DNA of 40,350 bases from Marmoricola sp. (GTDB lineage Bacteria > Actinomycetota > Actinomycetes > Propionibacteriales > Nocardioidaceae). The notes beneath the pieces are model-generated. The model had not been told where the DNA came from, did not search any database, and saw only the letters and a list, made by a program, of their open reading frames with translations. Positions 16,838 to 27,477 of this stretch are shown piece after piece. The stretch is taken from assembly GCA_025964795.1 (NCBI GenBank), contig JAOPYC010000011.1, positions 1 through 40,350 on the forward strand. Reading direction: 5' to 3'. Each line of letters opens with the position of its first letter. Within the stretch, counting starts at the first letter, position 1. The translations under genes and the position numbers were made by a program.

Positions 16838-18199
16838 CTACCTGCCGCGGATCAGGCGCCTGATCCGCTCCCACCGCTCCTTCAGCGCGCCCTCCGCACC
16901 CAGGTTGGTCGGCCGGTAGTACTCGGCGTCGAGGACGACGTCCGGGGCGTACTGCTGCTCGGCGATGCCGAAGGGCGAGTCGTGGGAGTACTGGTAGCCC
17001 TGGCCGTGGCCGAGCCTCTTCGACCCGCCGTAGTGCGCGTCGCGCAGGTGGGGCGGCACGGAGCCGATCTTGCCGGCCCGGACGTCCGCGCTGGCGGCGT
17101 CGATGCCCTTGATCACGGCGTTGGACTTGGGCGCCAGGGCCAGCGCGATCGTGGCCTGGGCGAGGTTCAGCCGCCCCTCGGGCATCCCGATCAGCTGGAC
17201 GGCCTGGGCCGCCGCCACCGCGGTGGTCAGGGCGGTCGGATCCGCCAACCCGATGTCCTCGCTGGCCAGGACCACCAGGCGCCGGGCGATGAACCGCGGG
17301 TCCTCGCCAGCCTCCACCATCCGGGCCAGGTAGTGCAGCGCGGCGTCGGCGTCCGAGCCGCGGATCGACTTGATGAAGGCGCTGGTCACGTCGTAGTGCT
17401 GGTCGCCCTGGCGGTCGTAGCGGACGGCCGCCCGGTCGACGGCGGTCTCCGTGGTGGTCAGGTCGACCGTGTCCAGCCCCTGCGACAGGGCTGCCCCGGC
17501 TGCCGCCTCGAGGTAGGTCAGCGAGCGGCGGGCGTCCCCACCGGCCAGCCGGACGAGGTGGTCCAGCGCGTCCTCCTCCAGGGTCACCTGGGAGTCCAGC
17601 CCGCGCGGGTCGGTCAGGGCCCGCTCGATCACCCCACGGACGTCGTCGTCGGTGAGCGGCTCGAGGGTCAGCAGCAGCGACCGCGAGAGCAGCGGGGAGA
17701 TCACGGAGAAGAACGGGTTCTCGGTGGTCGCGGCGACCAGCGTCACCCAGCGGTTCTCGACACCGGGAAGGAGGGCGTCCTGCTGCGCCTTGCTGAACCG
17801 GTGCACCTCGTCGACGAACAGCACCGTCTCCTGGCCGGTCTTGACGAGCCGGTTGCGGGCCGTGTCGATCGAGGCCCGGACCTCCTTGACGCCCGCCGAG
17901 ACGGCCGAGACCTCCACGAAGTGGCGGTTGGTCTGGCCCGAGACGATCGCGGCGATGGTGGTCTTGCCCGTTCCCGGTGGACCCCAGAGCAGCAGCGCCA
18001 TCGACTGGTCGCCCTCGACCAGCCGTCGCAGCGGGGCCCCGGGAGCGAGCAGGTGCTGCTGCCCGACCAGCTCGTCCAGGTCCCGGGGGCGCATGCGTAC
18101 GGCGAGCGGGGCCGAGTCGTGCGTGTTGCCGGCCAGCGTGCCGGCCGACGAGGGGTCGCGCGACTCCCCGGATCCGTCGTACGCGAAGAGGCCGTCCAT
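16838..18199 (-). CDS. rarA: Replication-associated recombination protein A (MgsA/WRNIP1-like AAA ATPase)
   Basis: This 453-residue AAA+ ATPase acts at stalled replication forks. Walker A is GPPGTGKTT (73-81), Walker B is [10 protein letters not shown], and ATTENPFF with [11 protein letters not shown] are sensor regions. The C-terminal MgsA-type tetramer domain includes [20 protein letters not shown] and [16 protein letters not shown]. Start ATG at 18199. It is the first gene of the run toward alaS and aro. A 14-bp palindrome lies 33 bases upstream. Confidence 0.95.
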   Translation of the reverse strand: MDGLFAYDGSGESRDPSSAGTLAGNTHDSAPLAVRMRPRDLDELVGQQHLLAPGAPLRRLVEGDQSMALLLWGPPGTGKTTIAAIVSGQTNRHFVEVSAVSAGVKEVRASIDTARNRLVKTGQETVLFVDEVHRFSKAQQDALLPGVENRWVTLVAATTENPFFSVISPLLSRSLLLTLEPLTDDDVRGVIERALTDPRGLDSQVTLEEDALDHLVRLAGGDARRSLTYLEAAAGAALSQGLDTVDLTTTETAVDRAAVRYDRQGDQHYDVTSAFIKSIRGSDADAALHYLARMVEAGEDPRFIARRLVVLASEDIGLADPTALTTAVAAAQAVQLIGMPEGRLNLAQATIALALAPKSNAVIKGIDAASADVRAGKIGSVPPHLRDAHYGGSKRLGHGQGYQYSHDSPFGIAEQQYAPDVVLDAEYYRPTNLGAEGALKERWERIRRLIRGR

Positions 18200-18231
18200 G
18201 CCGTGAGCCTAGGTCGTCGGCACGCAGCCCG

Positions 18232-18245
18232 GACCACGCGTGGTC
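18232..18245. promoter_or_regulatory. 14-bp perfect palindrome between oppB and rarA
   Basis: GACCACGCGTGGTC is perfectly self-complementary and overlaps the oppB stop codon. It lies 33 bases upstream of the rarA start. With no loop and no T-run it is a poor terminator. It could be an operator for rarA or a weak RNA 3' end. The 44-bp gap between the two genes holds nothing else obvious. Confidence 0.35.
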
Positions 18246-19203
18246 AGGACAGCCGCACCCGTGGGTCCAGCACGGCGTAGAGCAGGTCGACCAGGATGTT
18301 GGCCACCACGACCGCCACCGAGGCCACCAGCACCACGCCGAGGATCAACGGCAGGTCCTGGTTGCGGATCGCCTTGATCGACTGGTAGCCGACCCCCGGC
18401 AGGCTGAACACCGTCTCGGTGATCACCGCCCCGCCGATGAGCGTGGCGACGTCGATGCCGAACTGGGTCACCACGGGGGTGAGCGCGCTGCGCAGCCCGT
18501 GGCGGTAGATCACCCGGCGCTCGGAGATCCCCTTGGCGCGCGCCGTCTTGATGTAGTCCTCCCCCAGCACCTCGAGCATCGACCCGCGCGTCAGCCGGGT
18601 GTACGTCGCGGCCGAGATCATCGCCAGGGTGATCCACGGCAGGATCATGTGGAAGAACCACTGGTTCAGCCCGTCCGAGAGCGGTTTGTAGCCACCGGCA
18701 GGGAAGATCGCGAAGCCGGCGATGGTCAGCTTGTAGTAGAAGACGAACAGCAGCGTCAGGCCCAGGACGAACGACGGCACCGAGTAGAAGAACAGGGCGA
18801 GCACGGTGACGAGGCGGTCGATGAAGGACCGCGGACGCACCGCGGAGAGCACGCCGCTGCTGACCCCCAGGAGCAGCCAGATGATCGAGGCGCCCACCAC
18901 CACGGAGAGCGTGATCGGCAGCGCCTCGGCGATCACGTGGGTCACCGGGAGCTGGTAGTAGTAGTCCTCGCCCAGGTCGCCGTGCAGCGCGTTCCAGATG
19001 AACTTGCCGTACTGCTCCCACAGCGGCTGGTCCAGCCCGAGCCGCTGGTTGATCAGCTTGATCGTGGTGGGCGTGGCGTTGTGGCCGGCCATCTGGCGGG
19101 CCACGTTGTTGGGCACGGCGAAGAACAGTGCGAACACCAGCATGGAGATGATCCACAGGACGAGCGCACCGGTGAGGACGCGCCGGATCAGGAACTTGAG
19201 CAC
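18244..19203 (-). CDS. oppB: Peptide ABC transporter permease, OppB/DppB type
   Basis: This 319-residue inner-membrane permease has about six helices. The first helix is followed by the typical periplasmic segment RLGLDQPLWEQY. The EAA loop is MLEVLGEDYIKTARAKGIS, which contacts the ATPases. The C-terminus is SLPGVGYQSIKAIRNQDLPL. GTG at 19203 is chosen because it gives the standard LKFLIRRVL start with GAGAGG upstream, ten bases after oppC. The symbol reflects the family; the peptide specificity is not known. Confidence 0.92.
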   Translation of the reverse strand: MLKFLIRRVLTGALVLWIISMLVFALFFAVPNNVARQMAGHNATPTTIKLINQRLGLDQPLWEQYGKFIWNALHGDLGEDYYYQLPVTHVIAEALPITLSVVVGASIIWLLLGVSSGVLSAVRPRSFIDRLVTVLALFFYSVPSFVLGLTLLFVFYYKLTIAGFAIFPAGGYKPLSDGLNQWFFHMILPWITLAMISAATYTRLTRGSMLEVLGEDYIKTARAKGISERRVIYRHGLRSALTPVVTQFGIDVATLIGGAVITETVFSLPGVGYQSIKAIRNQDLPLILGVVLVASVAVVVANILVDLLYAVLDPRVRLS

Positions 19204-19213
19204 GGTCGGCCTC

Positions 19214-20176
19214 TCACTTCGCCAGGAGACGGTCGATGCGCGGGTCGACGGCATCGCGGACGCCGTCGCCGAGCAGGTTGAAGGCGACGGTCGTGATCAC
19301 CAGCGCGAGGCTGGGGAAGGCGAGGTACCACCAGGCCACCTGGTAGACGCCCTGGGCGTTGCTGATCATGCCGCCCCAGTCGGGCGTCGGCGGCTGGATG
19401 CCCAGGCCCAGGAACGACAGTGCCGCCTGGGTGAGGATCACGACCGGGATCAGCAGGCTGGCGTAGATGATCACCGGCGCCAGCACGTTGGGCAGGATGT
19501 CGACGAACATGATCCGGGTGTTGCTGGCGCCCAGCGAGCGGGCGCCCTCGATGAACTCGCGCTCCTTGATGGAGAGCACCTGCCCACGCACGATGCGCGC
19601 CACCGAGGCCCAGCTGAAGAAGGCGATCACCAGCACCGCGATCAGCATGCTCGGACCGAGGATCGAGACCAGCGAGATGGCCACGAGCAGGAACGGCATC
19701 GAGAGCACGACGTCGATCAGGCGCGCCAGCACCGTGTCGACCCAGCCACCGAAGTAGCCCGCGGCGAGCCCGATGACCACACCGAGCGTCACCGTCAGGA
19801 TCGTGGCGATCAGGCCGATGCCCAAGGACACGCGGGCGCCGTAGGCGATCCGGACGAGGATGTCGCGCCCGAGGTCGTCGGTGCCCAACCAGAACTCGCT
19901 GTTGGGCGCCACCGGCAGGCCGCTCTCGTCGAGGCCGGACTGGCGGTACTGCGTGTTCGGCGGGTGACCGGTGACGTGGGCGAACAACGGGGCGCACACC
20001 GCCGCCAGCAGGATCAGCACGATGACCGCCAGCGAGACCAGGGCCACCTTGTCCTTGCGCAGGCGACGCCAGGCGAGCGCCCAGGGACCGCGGCCCTCGA
20101 TGGGCTCGCCGGCCACGGGGGTGGGCTCGTCCGGCTCTGCGACTGAGTCCGTGGGCTCCACGTTGTGGACGGTCAT
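19214..20176 (-). CDS. oppC: Peptide ABC transporter permease, OppC/DppC type
   Basis: This 320-residue partner permease has an N-terminal cytosolic stretch of about 40 residues, then WALAWRRLRKDKVALVSL leading into helix 1. FWLGTDDLGRDILVRIAYG is the classic OppC block. The EAA loop is IEGARSLGASNTRIMF. The C-terminus is FNLLGDGVRDAVDPR. ATG at 20176 shares ATGA with the upstream ATPase gene stop. Confidence 0.93.
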   Translation of the reverse strand: MTVHNVEPTDSVAEPDEPTPVAGEPIEGRGPWALAWRRLRKDKVALVSLAVIVLILLAAVCAPLFAHVTGHPPNTQYRQSGLDESGLPVAPNSEFWLGTDDLGRDILVRIAYGARVSLGIGLIATILTVTLGVVIGLAAGYFGGWVDTVLARLIDVVLSMPFLLVAISLVSILGPSMLIAVLVIAFFSWASVARIVRGQVLSIKEREFIEGARSLGASNTRIMFVDILPNVLAPVIIYASLLIPVVILTQAALSFLGLGIQPPTPDWGGMISNAQGVYQVAWWYLAFPSLALVITTVAFNLLGDGVRDAVDPRIDRLLAK

Positions 20177-21290
20177 GGCTTGGGCTCCTCGAGGGTGTCG
20201 GTCGGCGAGCCGAAGGCCGGGTCCGCGATGCCCTCGTGGACGAAGATCTCGCTGTCCTCCACCTCGGGGGTGTACTCCGACAGCTCGTCGTCGCGACGCA
20301 GCGGGTGCAGGCAGGCCATCTGGTGGTTGGCCGGGTCGTCGAACGCCGGGACGACCGGTGGGTCGATCTCGGCGCAGTCGAGCTGGGCCTTCGGGCAGCG
20401 GGTGTGGAACCGGCAGCCCGTCGGCGGGAAGATCGGCGAGGGGATCTCACCGACGAGGACGATGCGCTCGCGCTCCAGGGCGGCGTCCGGGTCGGCCGGC
20501 GGCAGCGCGGAGAGCAGGGAGCGCGTGTAGGGGTGCCGGCTGGTCTCGAAGAGCTCCTCGGCAGGCGCGGTCTCCACGACCTTGCCGAGGTACATCACCG
20601 CGATCCGGTCGCTCACGTGGCGGACCACGGAGAGGTCGTGGCTGATGAAGATGTAGGTCAGCCCGAACTCGCGCTGCAGGTCGTCGAGCAGGTTGAGCAC
20701 CTGCGCCTGGACCGAGACGTCCAGCGCCGACACCGGCTCGTCACACACGATGATCTTGGGCTTGAGCGCCAGTGCCCGGGCCACGCCGATGCGCTGTCGC
20801 TGGCCGCCGGAGAACTCGGCCGGGAAGCGGTTGTAGTGCTCGGGGTTGAGGCCGACGAGCTCCATCAGCTCCTGCACGCGGCGCTTCTGCCCGCTGGCGT
20901 TGTCGATCTTGTGGATCTGGAAGGCGTCGCCGATGATCGAGCCGACCCGGCGTCGGGGGTTCAGCGAGCCGTAGGGGTCCTGGAACACCATCTGCATCTC
21001 GCGGCGCAGCGGGCGCATCTCGTTGCGCGAGAGCTTGCTGATGTCGCGACCCTCGAACTCGACGGTGCCGTCGGTGAGGTCGTAGAGCCGGGTCAGGCAG
21101 CGCGCGAGGGTGGACTTGCCACAGCCGGTCTCGCCGACGAGGCCAAGGGTCTCCCCCGGGTAGACCTCGAGGCTGACCCCGTCGACGGCCCGGAGGAACT
21201 GCTTCTCACGGGTGAACAGGCTGGAGCTGCGGACGGGGAAGTGCTTGACCACGTTCTCGGCCCTGAGCAGCGGCTCGGTGGAGTCCGAGA

Positions 21291-21294
<4 letters not shown>
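20173..21294 (-). CDS. oppF: Peptide ABC transporter ATP-binding protein, OppF type
   Basis: This 373-residue ATPase has Walker A GETGCGKST, signature FSGGQRQR, Walker B IIVCDEPVSALD and the switch ISHDL. The C-terminal oligopeptide/dipeptide tail has the cysteine cluster CRFHTRCPKAQLDC, which in related ATPases can hold an iron-sulfur cluster. The last 50 residues are acidic and of low complexity. Coupled by ATGA overlaps to oppD upstream and oppC downstream. Confidence 0.93.
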
Positions 21295-22358
<1,064 letters not shown>

Positions 22359-22365
22359 GGGTTTG

Positions 22366-24183
22366 CTACTTCTCCTGCTTGTCCTTGTCGATCCAGACGT
22401 TGGCCGGGTCGAACTGCTGGAACGCCTCCATGTACACCGCGTTGTGCAGGTGCGATGCCTTGTAGTTGGCGGTCTTCGGGTTGGTGATCGGGAAGAAGGC
22501 AGCGTCGTCCATGACCTGCTTGTCGGCCTCGGCCCAGAGCTTGAGCGCGTCGGCCGCGTCCGGAGCAGCGGTCGCCTGGTCGATCAGGTCGTTGGCCTTG
22601 GAGCTGTCGTAGAGACCGAAGTTCGAGCCGTTGGGCGGGAACGACGGCTTGCCGTAGAACAGCGGCCGGAAGTAGGTCAACGCGGCGTTGCCGTACCAGT
22701 CCGAGCCCCAGCCGGCGAGCGAGAGGTCCCACACGCCGTCACGCGCCTGCTTCGGCACCTGGAGGTACTTGGTGTAGAAGTCGGCGTTGCTGGCCGGGAC
22801 GCCCTTGATCGTGATGCCGACCTTGGACAGGTCCTGCTGGATCGTCTGGAAGCTCTTGCTGCTGCCCTCGGACTCGTTGCGGTAGAGGAACTTCAGCGTG
22901 ATGTTGCCGGTCACGCCGGCTTCCTTCATCAGCGACTTGGCCTTGTCCAGGTTGTTCTTGTAGGGGTCGTAGTCCTGCGAGCCGTCGATGCCCTTGGGGA
23001 GCACGTGCGTGAGCGGCGCGTTGACCTCCTTGCCACCGAGCACCTGGACCAGGTTGTCGCGGTTCAGGGCGTAGCTGAGGGCCTGGCGGAACTTCAGGTT
23101 GGACATCAGCTTGTTGTTGTTCGGCGAGGCGAAGTTGTAGATCACGTAGGGGTTGCTCGACGACGTGTCACCGATGCTGAGGTTGGGGTCCTTCTTCTTG
23201 ATCAGGCCGGGGACCGTGGTCGGCGGCGGGAAGGTGTCCCAGGCCATGTCGGCCTCAGGGGTGTCGGCCTCCAGCTGCTGCTGGATGCTCTCCTGCTGAC
23301 CGGTCTCGTTGACCTCGACCTTGTCGACGTACGCCTTGCGGATCGGGTCCGTCGACGCGTCCCAGTTGGGGTTGCGCGAGAACGAGATCGACTTCGTCGG
23401 CTGGTAGGAGTCGATCTTGTAGGGACCGTCGGAGATCTGGTGCTGGCCGAGCTCGGTGCTGCCCGGGGCGTACTTCAGGACCTCGACCGGCGCGGGCGAG
23501 AACGCCGGCAGGGTGAGCATGTCCACCATCTGCGCGGCGGGCTGGGTCAGGTGGAAGACGATCGTGGTGGCGTCCTTGGCCTCGACGCCGGGCAGCGGGG
23601 TGTTCTCGATGTACTTCGCGATGTCGGCGGGCGTGGCCGGCTTGGCACCGTCCGCGGAGTACGGCGCGACGAAGTCGGCGCAGAACTTCTTGTAGCCCTC
23701 GAAGAGGAAGTCGAAGTCGGTGGTGCCACCGAAGGGCTGGATCGGGTTGCAGGTGCGCTTCACGCCGCGCACGAAGTCCTGAGCCGTGATCGGGCGCGCC
23801 GGCGTGGTGTTCCACTTGACGTCGTCGCGCATCTTGATGGTGACGGTCTTGCCGTCAGCGCTGATGCCGCCGTTGTCGGTGGTCGGGAAGTCCGCGGCCA
23901 GGTCGAGGGCCGGCTTGTCGGTCGCGCCCTTCTTGGCGGCGAACGTGAACAGCTGCCGGCTCCACAGGCGGAGGCCGAGGTAGCCACCGGAGTAGTAGGA
24001 GATGTTCGGGTCCATGTAGTCGACGTCACCGACGCCGAGCATGTTCAGGGTGCCGCCCTTGACGGGCTTGCCTTCGTCGGCAGTGGACCCGCCGCCCGAC
24101 TCCCCCGCGCCGCAGGCGGCGGTGATGATGGCGGTCACCGAGACCGCCGCCAAGAGCGTCACACGACGTCTTGTGTTCTTCAT
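22366..24183 (-). CDS. oppA: Peptide ABC transporter substrate-binding lipoprotein
   Basis: This 605-residue SBP_bac_5 family lipoprotein binds peptides or related solutes outside the membrane. A basic n-region (MKNTRRR), a hydrophobic core and the lipobox ITAAC with C24 mark lipidation. The mature part starts with a Gly/Ser spacer. LRLWSRQLFTF, DGKTVTIKMRDDVKW, and FRQALSYALNRDNLV are family blocks. It is the first gene of the opp operon with its own promoter and a GAGGAG ribosome-binding site. Ligand cannot be inferred from sequence. Confidence 0.93.
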   Translation of the reverse strand: MKNTRRRVTLLAAVSVTAIITAACGAGESGGGSTADEGKPVKGGTLNMLGVGDVDYMDPNISYYSGGYLGLRLWSRQLFTFAAKKGATDKPALDLAADFPTTDNGGISADGKTVTIKMRDDVKWNTTPARPITAQDFVRGVKRTCNPIQPFGGTTDFDFLFEGYKKFCADFVAPYSADGAKPATPADIAKYIENTPLPGVEAKDATTIVFHLTQPAAQMVDMLTLPAFSPAPVEVLKYAPGSTELGQHQISDGPYKIDSYQPTKSISFSRNPNWDASTDPIRKAYVDKVEVNETGQQESIQQQLEADTPEADMAWDTFPPPTTVPGLIKKKDPNLSIGDTSSSNPYVIYNFASPNNNKLMSNLKFRQALSYALNRDNLVQVLGGKEVNAPLTHVLPKGIDGSQDYDPYKNNLDKAKSLMKEAGVTGNITLKFLYRNESEGSSKSFQTIQQDLSKVGITIKGVPASNADFYTKYLQVPKQARDGVWDLSLAGWGSDWYGNAALTYFRPLFYGKPSFPPNGSNFGLYDSSKANDLIDQATAAPDAADALKLWAEADKQVMDDAAFFPITNPKTANYKASHLHNAVYMEAFQQFDPANVWIDKDKQEK

Positions 24184-24201
24184 GAGTTTCCTCCTCGGGT
24201 A

Positions 24202-24216
24202 CCGACCGGCGGTCGG
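24202..24216. promoter_or_regulatory. Inverted repeat in the oppA leader
   Basis: CCGACC (24202-24207) and GGTCGG (24211-24216) face each other across three bases. The element starts just after the predicted transcription start and lies about 18 bases before the oppA ATG. It could be a repressor site or a small leader hairpin. Confidence 0.35.
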
Positions 24217-24224
24217 ACCCGCTC

Positions 24225-24253
24225 ACCCTAGGAACGAGCGGGGGGCGCTTCAA
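24225..24253 (-). promoter_or_regulatory. Predicted sigma-A-type promoter of the opp operon
   Basis: On the minus strand, TTGAAG (24253-24248) is followed after exactly 17 bases by TAGGGT (24230-24225), a good housekeeping promoter for this phylum. Transcription would start near 24218, giving a leader of about 35 bases. The promoter lies inside and just after the hairpin following aspS. Confidence 0.6.
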
Positions 24254-24273
24254 TGCACGGTAGTCCCCCCGCT
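24237..24273 (-). terminator. Hairpin after aspS
   Basis: AGCGGGGGG on the plus strand (24237-24245) pairs perfectly with CCCCCCGCT (24265-24273), giving a nine-base stem with a 19-base loop. It starts eight bases beyond the aspS stop. There is no T-run, which is usual for GC-rich actinobacteria. The -35 box of the opp promoter lies in its loop. Confidence 0.45.
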
Positions 24274-24280
24274 GGTTTCG

Positions 24281-26119
24281 TTACAGATCCGGTATCTCGG
24301 ACACAGACCCGGAATCTGCCGATCCAGTGGGCACTGTCGACGGAGAATTTGCGGTCTTGGGCCGGAAATCCACGCCAGCCTCCTTGCGCTGCTCGGCCGA
24401 GATGGGGGCCGGAGCGGCCGTCAGCGGGTCGTAGCCGCCCCCGCTCTTCGGGAACGCGATCACCTCGCGGATGGAGTCCGCGCCGCTGAGCAGGGCACAG
24501 ATCCGGTCCCACCCGAAGGCGATGCCGCCGTGGGGCGGCGCGCCGAAGGCGAAGGCGTCGAGCAGGAACCCGAACTTCTCCTGGGCGGCCGCCTCGTCGA
24601 GCCCCATCAGCGCGAACACGCGCTTCTGGACGTCGCTGCGGTGGATCCGGATGGAGCCGCCGCCGATCTCGTTGCCGTTGCAGACGATGTCGTAGGCCCA
24701 GGCCAGGGCGTTGCCGGGGTCCTGGTCGAAGGTGTCGAGGTCCTTGGGGCTGGTGAAGGCGTGGTGCACCGCCGTCCAGGCGCCGCCGCCAACGGCGACG
24801 TCGCCGGCCGCGGTCGCGTCGGCAGCCGGCTCGAAGAGCGGCGCGTCGACGACCCAGACGAAGCTCCAGGCGCTCTCGTCGATGAGACCTCCGCGCCGGC
24901 CGATCTCGAGGCGGGCGGCGCCGAGCAGGGCCCGGCTGGGCTTGGCGGGACCCGCGGCGAAGAAGATGCAGTCACCCGGCTGGGCTCCCACGTGGGCGGC
25001 GATGCCGGCCCGCTCCTCGTCGCTGATGTTCTTGGCGACGGGCCCGGTCAGCTCGCCGTCCTCCTTGACCAGCAGGTAGGCCAGCCCACGGGCTCCGCGC
25101 TGCTTGGCCCACTCCTGCCAGGCGTCGAGCTGCTTGCGGGGCTGGCCGGCGCCTCCGGGCATGACCACGGCTCCGACGTACTCCGACTGGAAGACGCGGA
25201 ACGGGGTGTCGGCGAAGAAGTCGGTGCACTCGACCAGCTCCAGCCCCATCCGCAGGTCGGGCTTGTCGGAGCCGAACCGGGACATCGCCTCGGAGTAGGT
25301 GAGGCGGGGCAGCGGCGTCGGCACGTCGTGGCCGATCAGCGACCACAGCGCGACCAGGATCCTCTCGGTCAGGGCGATCACGTCGTCCTGCTCGACGAAG
25401 CTCATCTCGACGTCGAGCTGGGTGAACTCCGGCTGCCGGTCGGCGCGGAAGTCCTCGTCGCGGTAGCAGCGCGCGATCTGGTAGTATCGCTCCATGCCGG
25501 CGACCATCAGCAGCTGCTTGAACAGCTGTGGGCTCTGCGGCAGGGCGTACCAGCTGCCGGGCTGCAGTCGGGCTGGGACCAGGAAGTCGCGAGCGCCCTC
25601 GGGCGTGGAGCGGGTCAGCGTCGGGGTCTCGATCTCGACGAACCCCTCGTCGTCCAGCACCTCGCGCGCCGCCTTGTTGACCTTGCTGCGCAGGCGCAGG
25701 GCGGCGTTGGGTCCGCTGCGACGTAGGTCGAGGTAGCGGTGCTTGAGGCGCGCCTCCTCGCCGACCGAGCCCCCACCCGGCGACGGGGTGTCGTCGATCG
25801 GGAACGGGAGCGGGGCAGACGGATTGAGCACGACGACGTCGGTGGCGATCACCTCGATCTCGCCGGTGGGCAGGTTGGGGTTCTGGTTGCCCTCGGGGCG
25901 GAGCTGCACGGTGCCGGTGATCTTCAGGCAATACTCGCTGCGCAGGTTGTGGGCCACCGCCTCGTCGCGGATGACGACCTGGACCACCCCGCTGGCCTCG
26001 CGGAGGTCGATGAACGCCACCCCCCCGTGGTCACGACGTCGCGCCACCCAGCCGGCGAGGATGACTTCGGTGTCGACGTGCGCCGGGCGCAGGTCGCCGG
26101 CCTCGTGGGTGCGGATCAC
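24281..26119 (-). CDS. aspS: Aspartyl-tRNA synthetase, non-discriminating type predicted
   Basis: This 612-residue class IIb synthetase has an N-terminal anticodon-binding OB fold ([18 protein letters not shown]). The catalytic core has [32 protein letters not shown] and the C-terminal [10 protein letters not shown]; a bacterial GAD insertion lies between. H31 and G77 (RPEG) sit where P. aeruginosa-type non-discriminating enzymes have His and Gly and E. coli has Leu and Lys. It may therefore charge both tRNA-Asp and tRNA-Asn, with GatCAB amidation to follow. GTG at 26119 overlaps the hisS stop and sets H31 in register with known enzymes. The upstream open frame is a hisS shadow. Confidence 0.95.
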   Translation of the reverse strand: MIRTHEAGDLRPAHVDTEVILAGWVARRRDHGGVAFIDLREASGVVQVVIRDEAVAHNLRSEYCLKITGTVQLRPEGNQNPNLPTGEIEVIATDVVVLNPSAPLPFPIDDTPSPGGGSVGEEARLKHRYLDLRRSGPNAALRLRSKVNKAAREVLDDEGFVEIETPTLTRSTPEGARDFLVPARLQPGSWYALPQSPQLFKQLLMVAGMERYYQIARCYRDEDFRADRQPEFTQLDVEMSFVEQDDVIALTERILVALWSLIGHDVPTPLPRLTYSEAMSRFGSDKPDLRMGLELVECTDFFADTPFRVFQSEYVGAVVMPGGAGQPRKQLDAWQEWAKQRGARGLAYLLVKEDGELTGPVAKNISDEERAGIAAHVGAQPGDCIFFAAGPAKPSRALLGAARLEIGRRGGLIDESAWSFVWVVDAPLFEPAADATAAGDVAVGGGAWTAVHHAFTSPKDLDTFDQDPGNALAWAYDIVCNGNEIGGGSIRIHRSDVQKRVFALMGLDEAAAQEKFGFLLDAFAFGAPPHGGIAFGWDRICALLSGADSIREVIAFPKSGGGYDPLTAAPAPISAEQRKEAGVDFRPKTANSPSTVPTGSADSGSVSEIPDL

Positions 26120-27477
26120 AGTTGCTCCTGAGGGTTGCGTCGGACACGTGGGTGCAGGTCCTCGACCGGCGGCGTCCACGTGGCGGGGTCCACAGCGGTC
26201 TGGTCGCCGCTGCGGATGTCCTTGACCTCGGGCGCCTGGTCGGCGACTCCGGGAAAGAGGACGTAGGGGATGCCACGCCGCTCGGCGTGGCGGATCTGGC
26301 GCCCGAACTTCTGGGCCGCCGGAGCGACCTCGCACGGCACGCCGTTGGCGCGGAGCTGCCCGGCCAGGGCGTCACTGGCCGCGCGGGACTCCTCGTCGAC
26401 GACGGCGACCAGGACCGCGCTCGGCACCGACCGGTCGGCCTCGACGACGCCCTTGCCGAGCAGCGGCACCAGGACGCGGCTGACGCCCAGGGAGATGCCC
26501 ACCCCGGGGTAGGTGGTGCGGCCGTCGGTGGCGAGGGCGTCGTACCGGCCGCCGGAGCAGATCGAGCCGAGGCTCTCGTAGCCGTCCAGCCGGGTCTCGA
26601 AGACCGTGCCCGTGTAGTAGTCGAGCCCGCGGGCGATCTTGAGGTCGGCGACGATCCGGACGCGGTCGGTGACCAGCGGTGCGCAGCCCTCGATCACGGC
26701 GGCCAGCTCGGTGAGCCCCTCGTCGAGCAGCTCGTGGTGCACGCCGAGCGCGCGGACCTGCTCGACGAAGGAGCTGTCGGGGGCGCTGATCCGGGCCAGG
26801 GCCAGGCAGCTCTCCGCCTGTTCCGGCGTCAGGCCGGCGTCTTGCACCAGGAGCGCCCCGACCCGGTCCTCCGGGTACTTGTCGAGCTTGTCGACCGCCC
26901 GCATCACCGCGTCGGTGTCGGTGACACCCAAGCCGGTGTAGAAGCCCTGGATCAGCTTGCGGTTGTTCACCTGGAGCCGGAACCCCGGCAGCCCGATCGA
27001 CCCGGGGTCGGCCAGCGAGCCGAGGGCGTCCAGCATGACGCGCGCGACCTCGACGTCGTGGTGGAAGGCCAGCGTGTCGCGGCCGATGACGTCGATGTCG
27101 GCCTGGGTGAACTCGCGGAAGCGGCCCTCCTGGGGCCGCTCGCCGCGCCACACCTTCTGGATCTGGTAGCGGCGGAACGGGAACTCCAGCCTGCCGGCGT
27201 TCTCCAGGACGTAGCGCGCGAACGGCACGGTCAGGTCGAAGTGCAGGCCCATGCCCGCGTCGCCCTCGGTGTCGTGGATCCGGCGCAGCACGTAGACCTC
27301 CTTGGAGGTCTCGCCCTTGCGCAGCAGCTGGTCGAGCGGCTCGACGGCACGGGTCTCGACGTTGGCGAAGCCGTGCAGCTCGAAGGTGGCGGCCAGACTG
27401 GCCAGCACCTGCTGCTCGACGTGGCGCTGGGCGGGCAGCAGCTCGGGGAACCCGCTGAGCGGGGTGGGGCGGGCCAT
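26116..27477 (-). CDS. hisS: Histidyl-tRNA synthetase
   Basis: This 453-residue class II synthetase charges tRNA-His. Motif 2 reads [20 protein letters not shown]. The histidine-specific block is [13 protein letters not shown], and [13 protein letters not shown] is near motif 3. A C-terminal anticodon-binding domain is present. The ATG directly follows the stop of the MBL-fold gene (TAGATG) and the stop overlaps the aspS start, so hydrolase, hisS and aspS form one operon. Confidence 0.96.
   Translation of the reverse strand: MARPTPLSGFPELLPAQRHVEQQVLASLAATFELHGFANVETRAVEPLDQLLRKGETSKEVYVLRRIHDTEGDAGMGLHFDLTVPFARYVLENAGRLEFPFRRYQIQKVWRGERPQEGRFREFTQADIDVIGRDTLAFHHDVEVARVMLDALGSLADPGSIGLPGFRLQVNNRKLIQGFYTGLGVTDTDAVMRAVDKLDKYPEDRVGALLVQDAGLTPEQAESCLALARISAPDSSFVEQVRALGVHHELLDEGLTELAAVIEGCAPLVTDRVRIVADLKIARGLDYYTGTVFETRLDGYESLGSICSGGRYDALATDGRTTYPGVGISLGVSRVLVPLLGKGVVEADRSVPSAVLVAVVDEESRAASDALAGQLRANGVPCEVAPAAQKFGRQIRHAERRGIPYVLFPGVADQAPEVKDIRSGDQTAVDPATWTPPVEDLHPRVRRNPQEQL

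Noticed and set aside
26120..26335. Longer AspRS start upstream of GTG 26119
   Set aside because: The extension lies within hisS, has no AspRS homology, and would move the conserved H31 far out of register.
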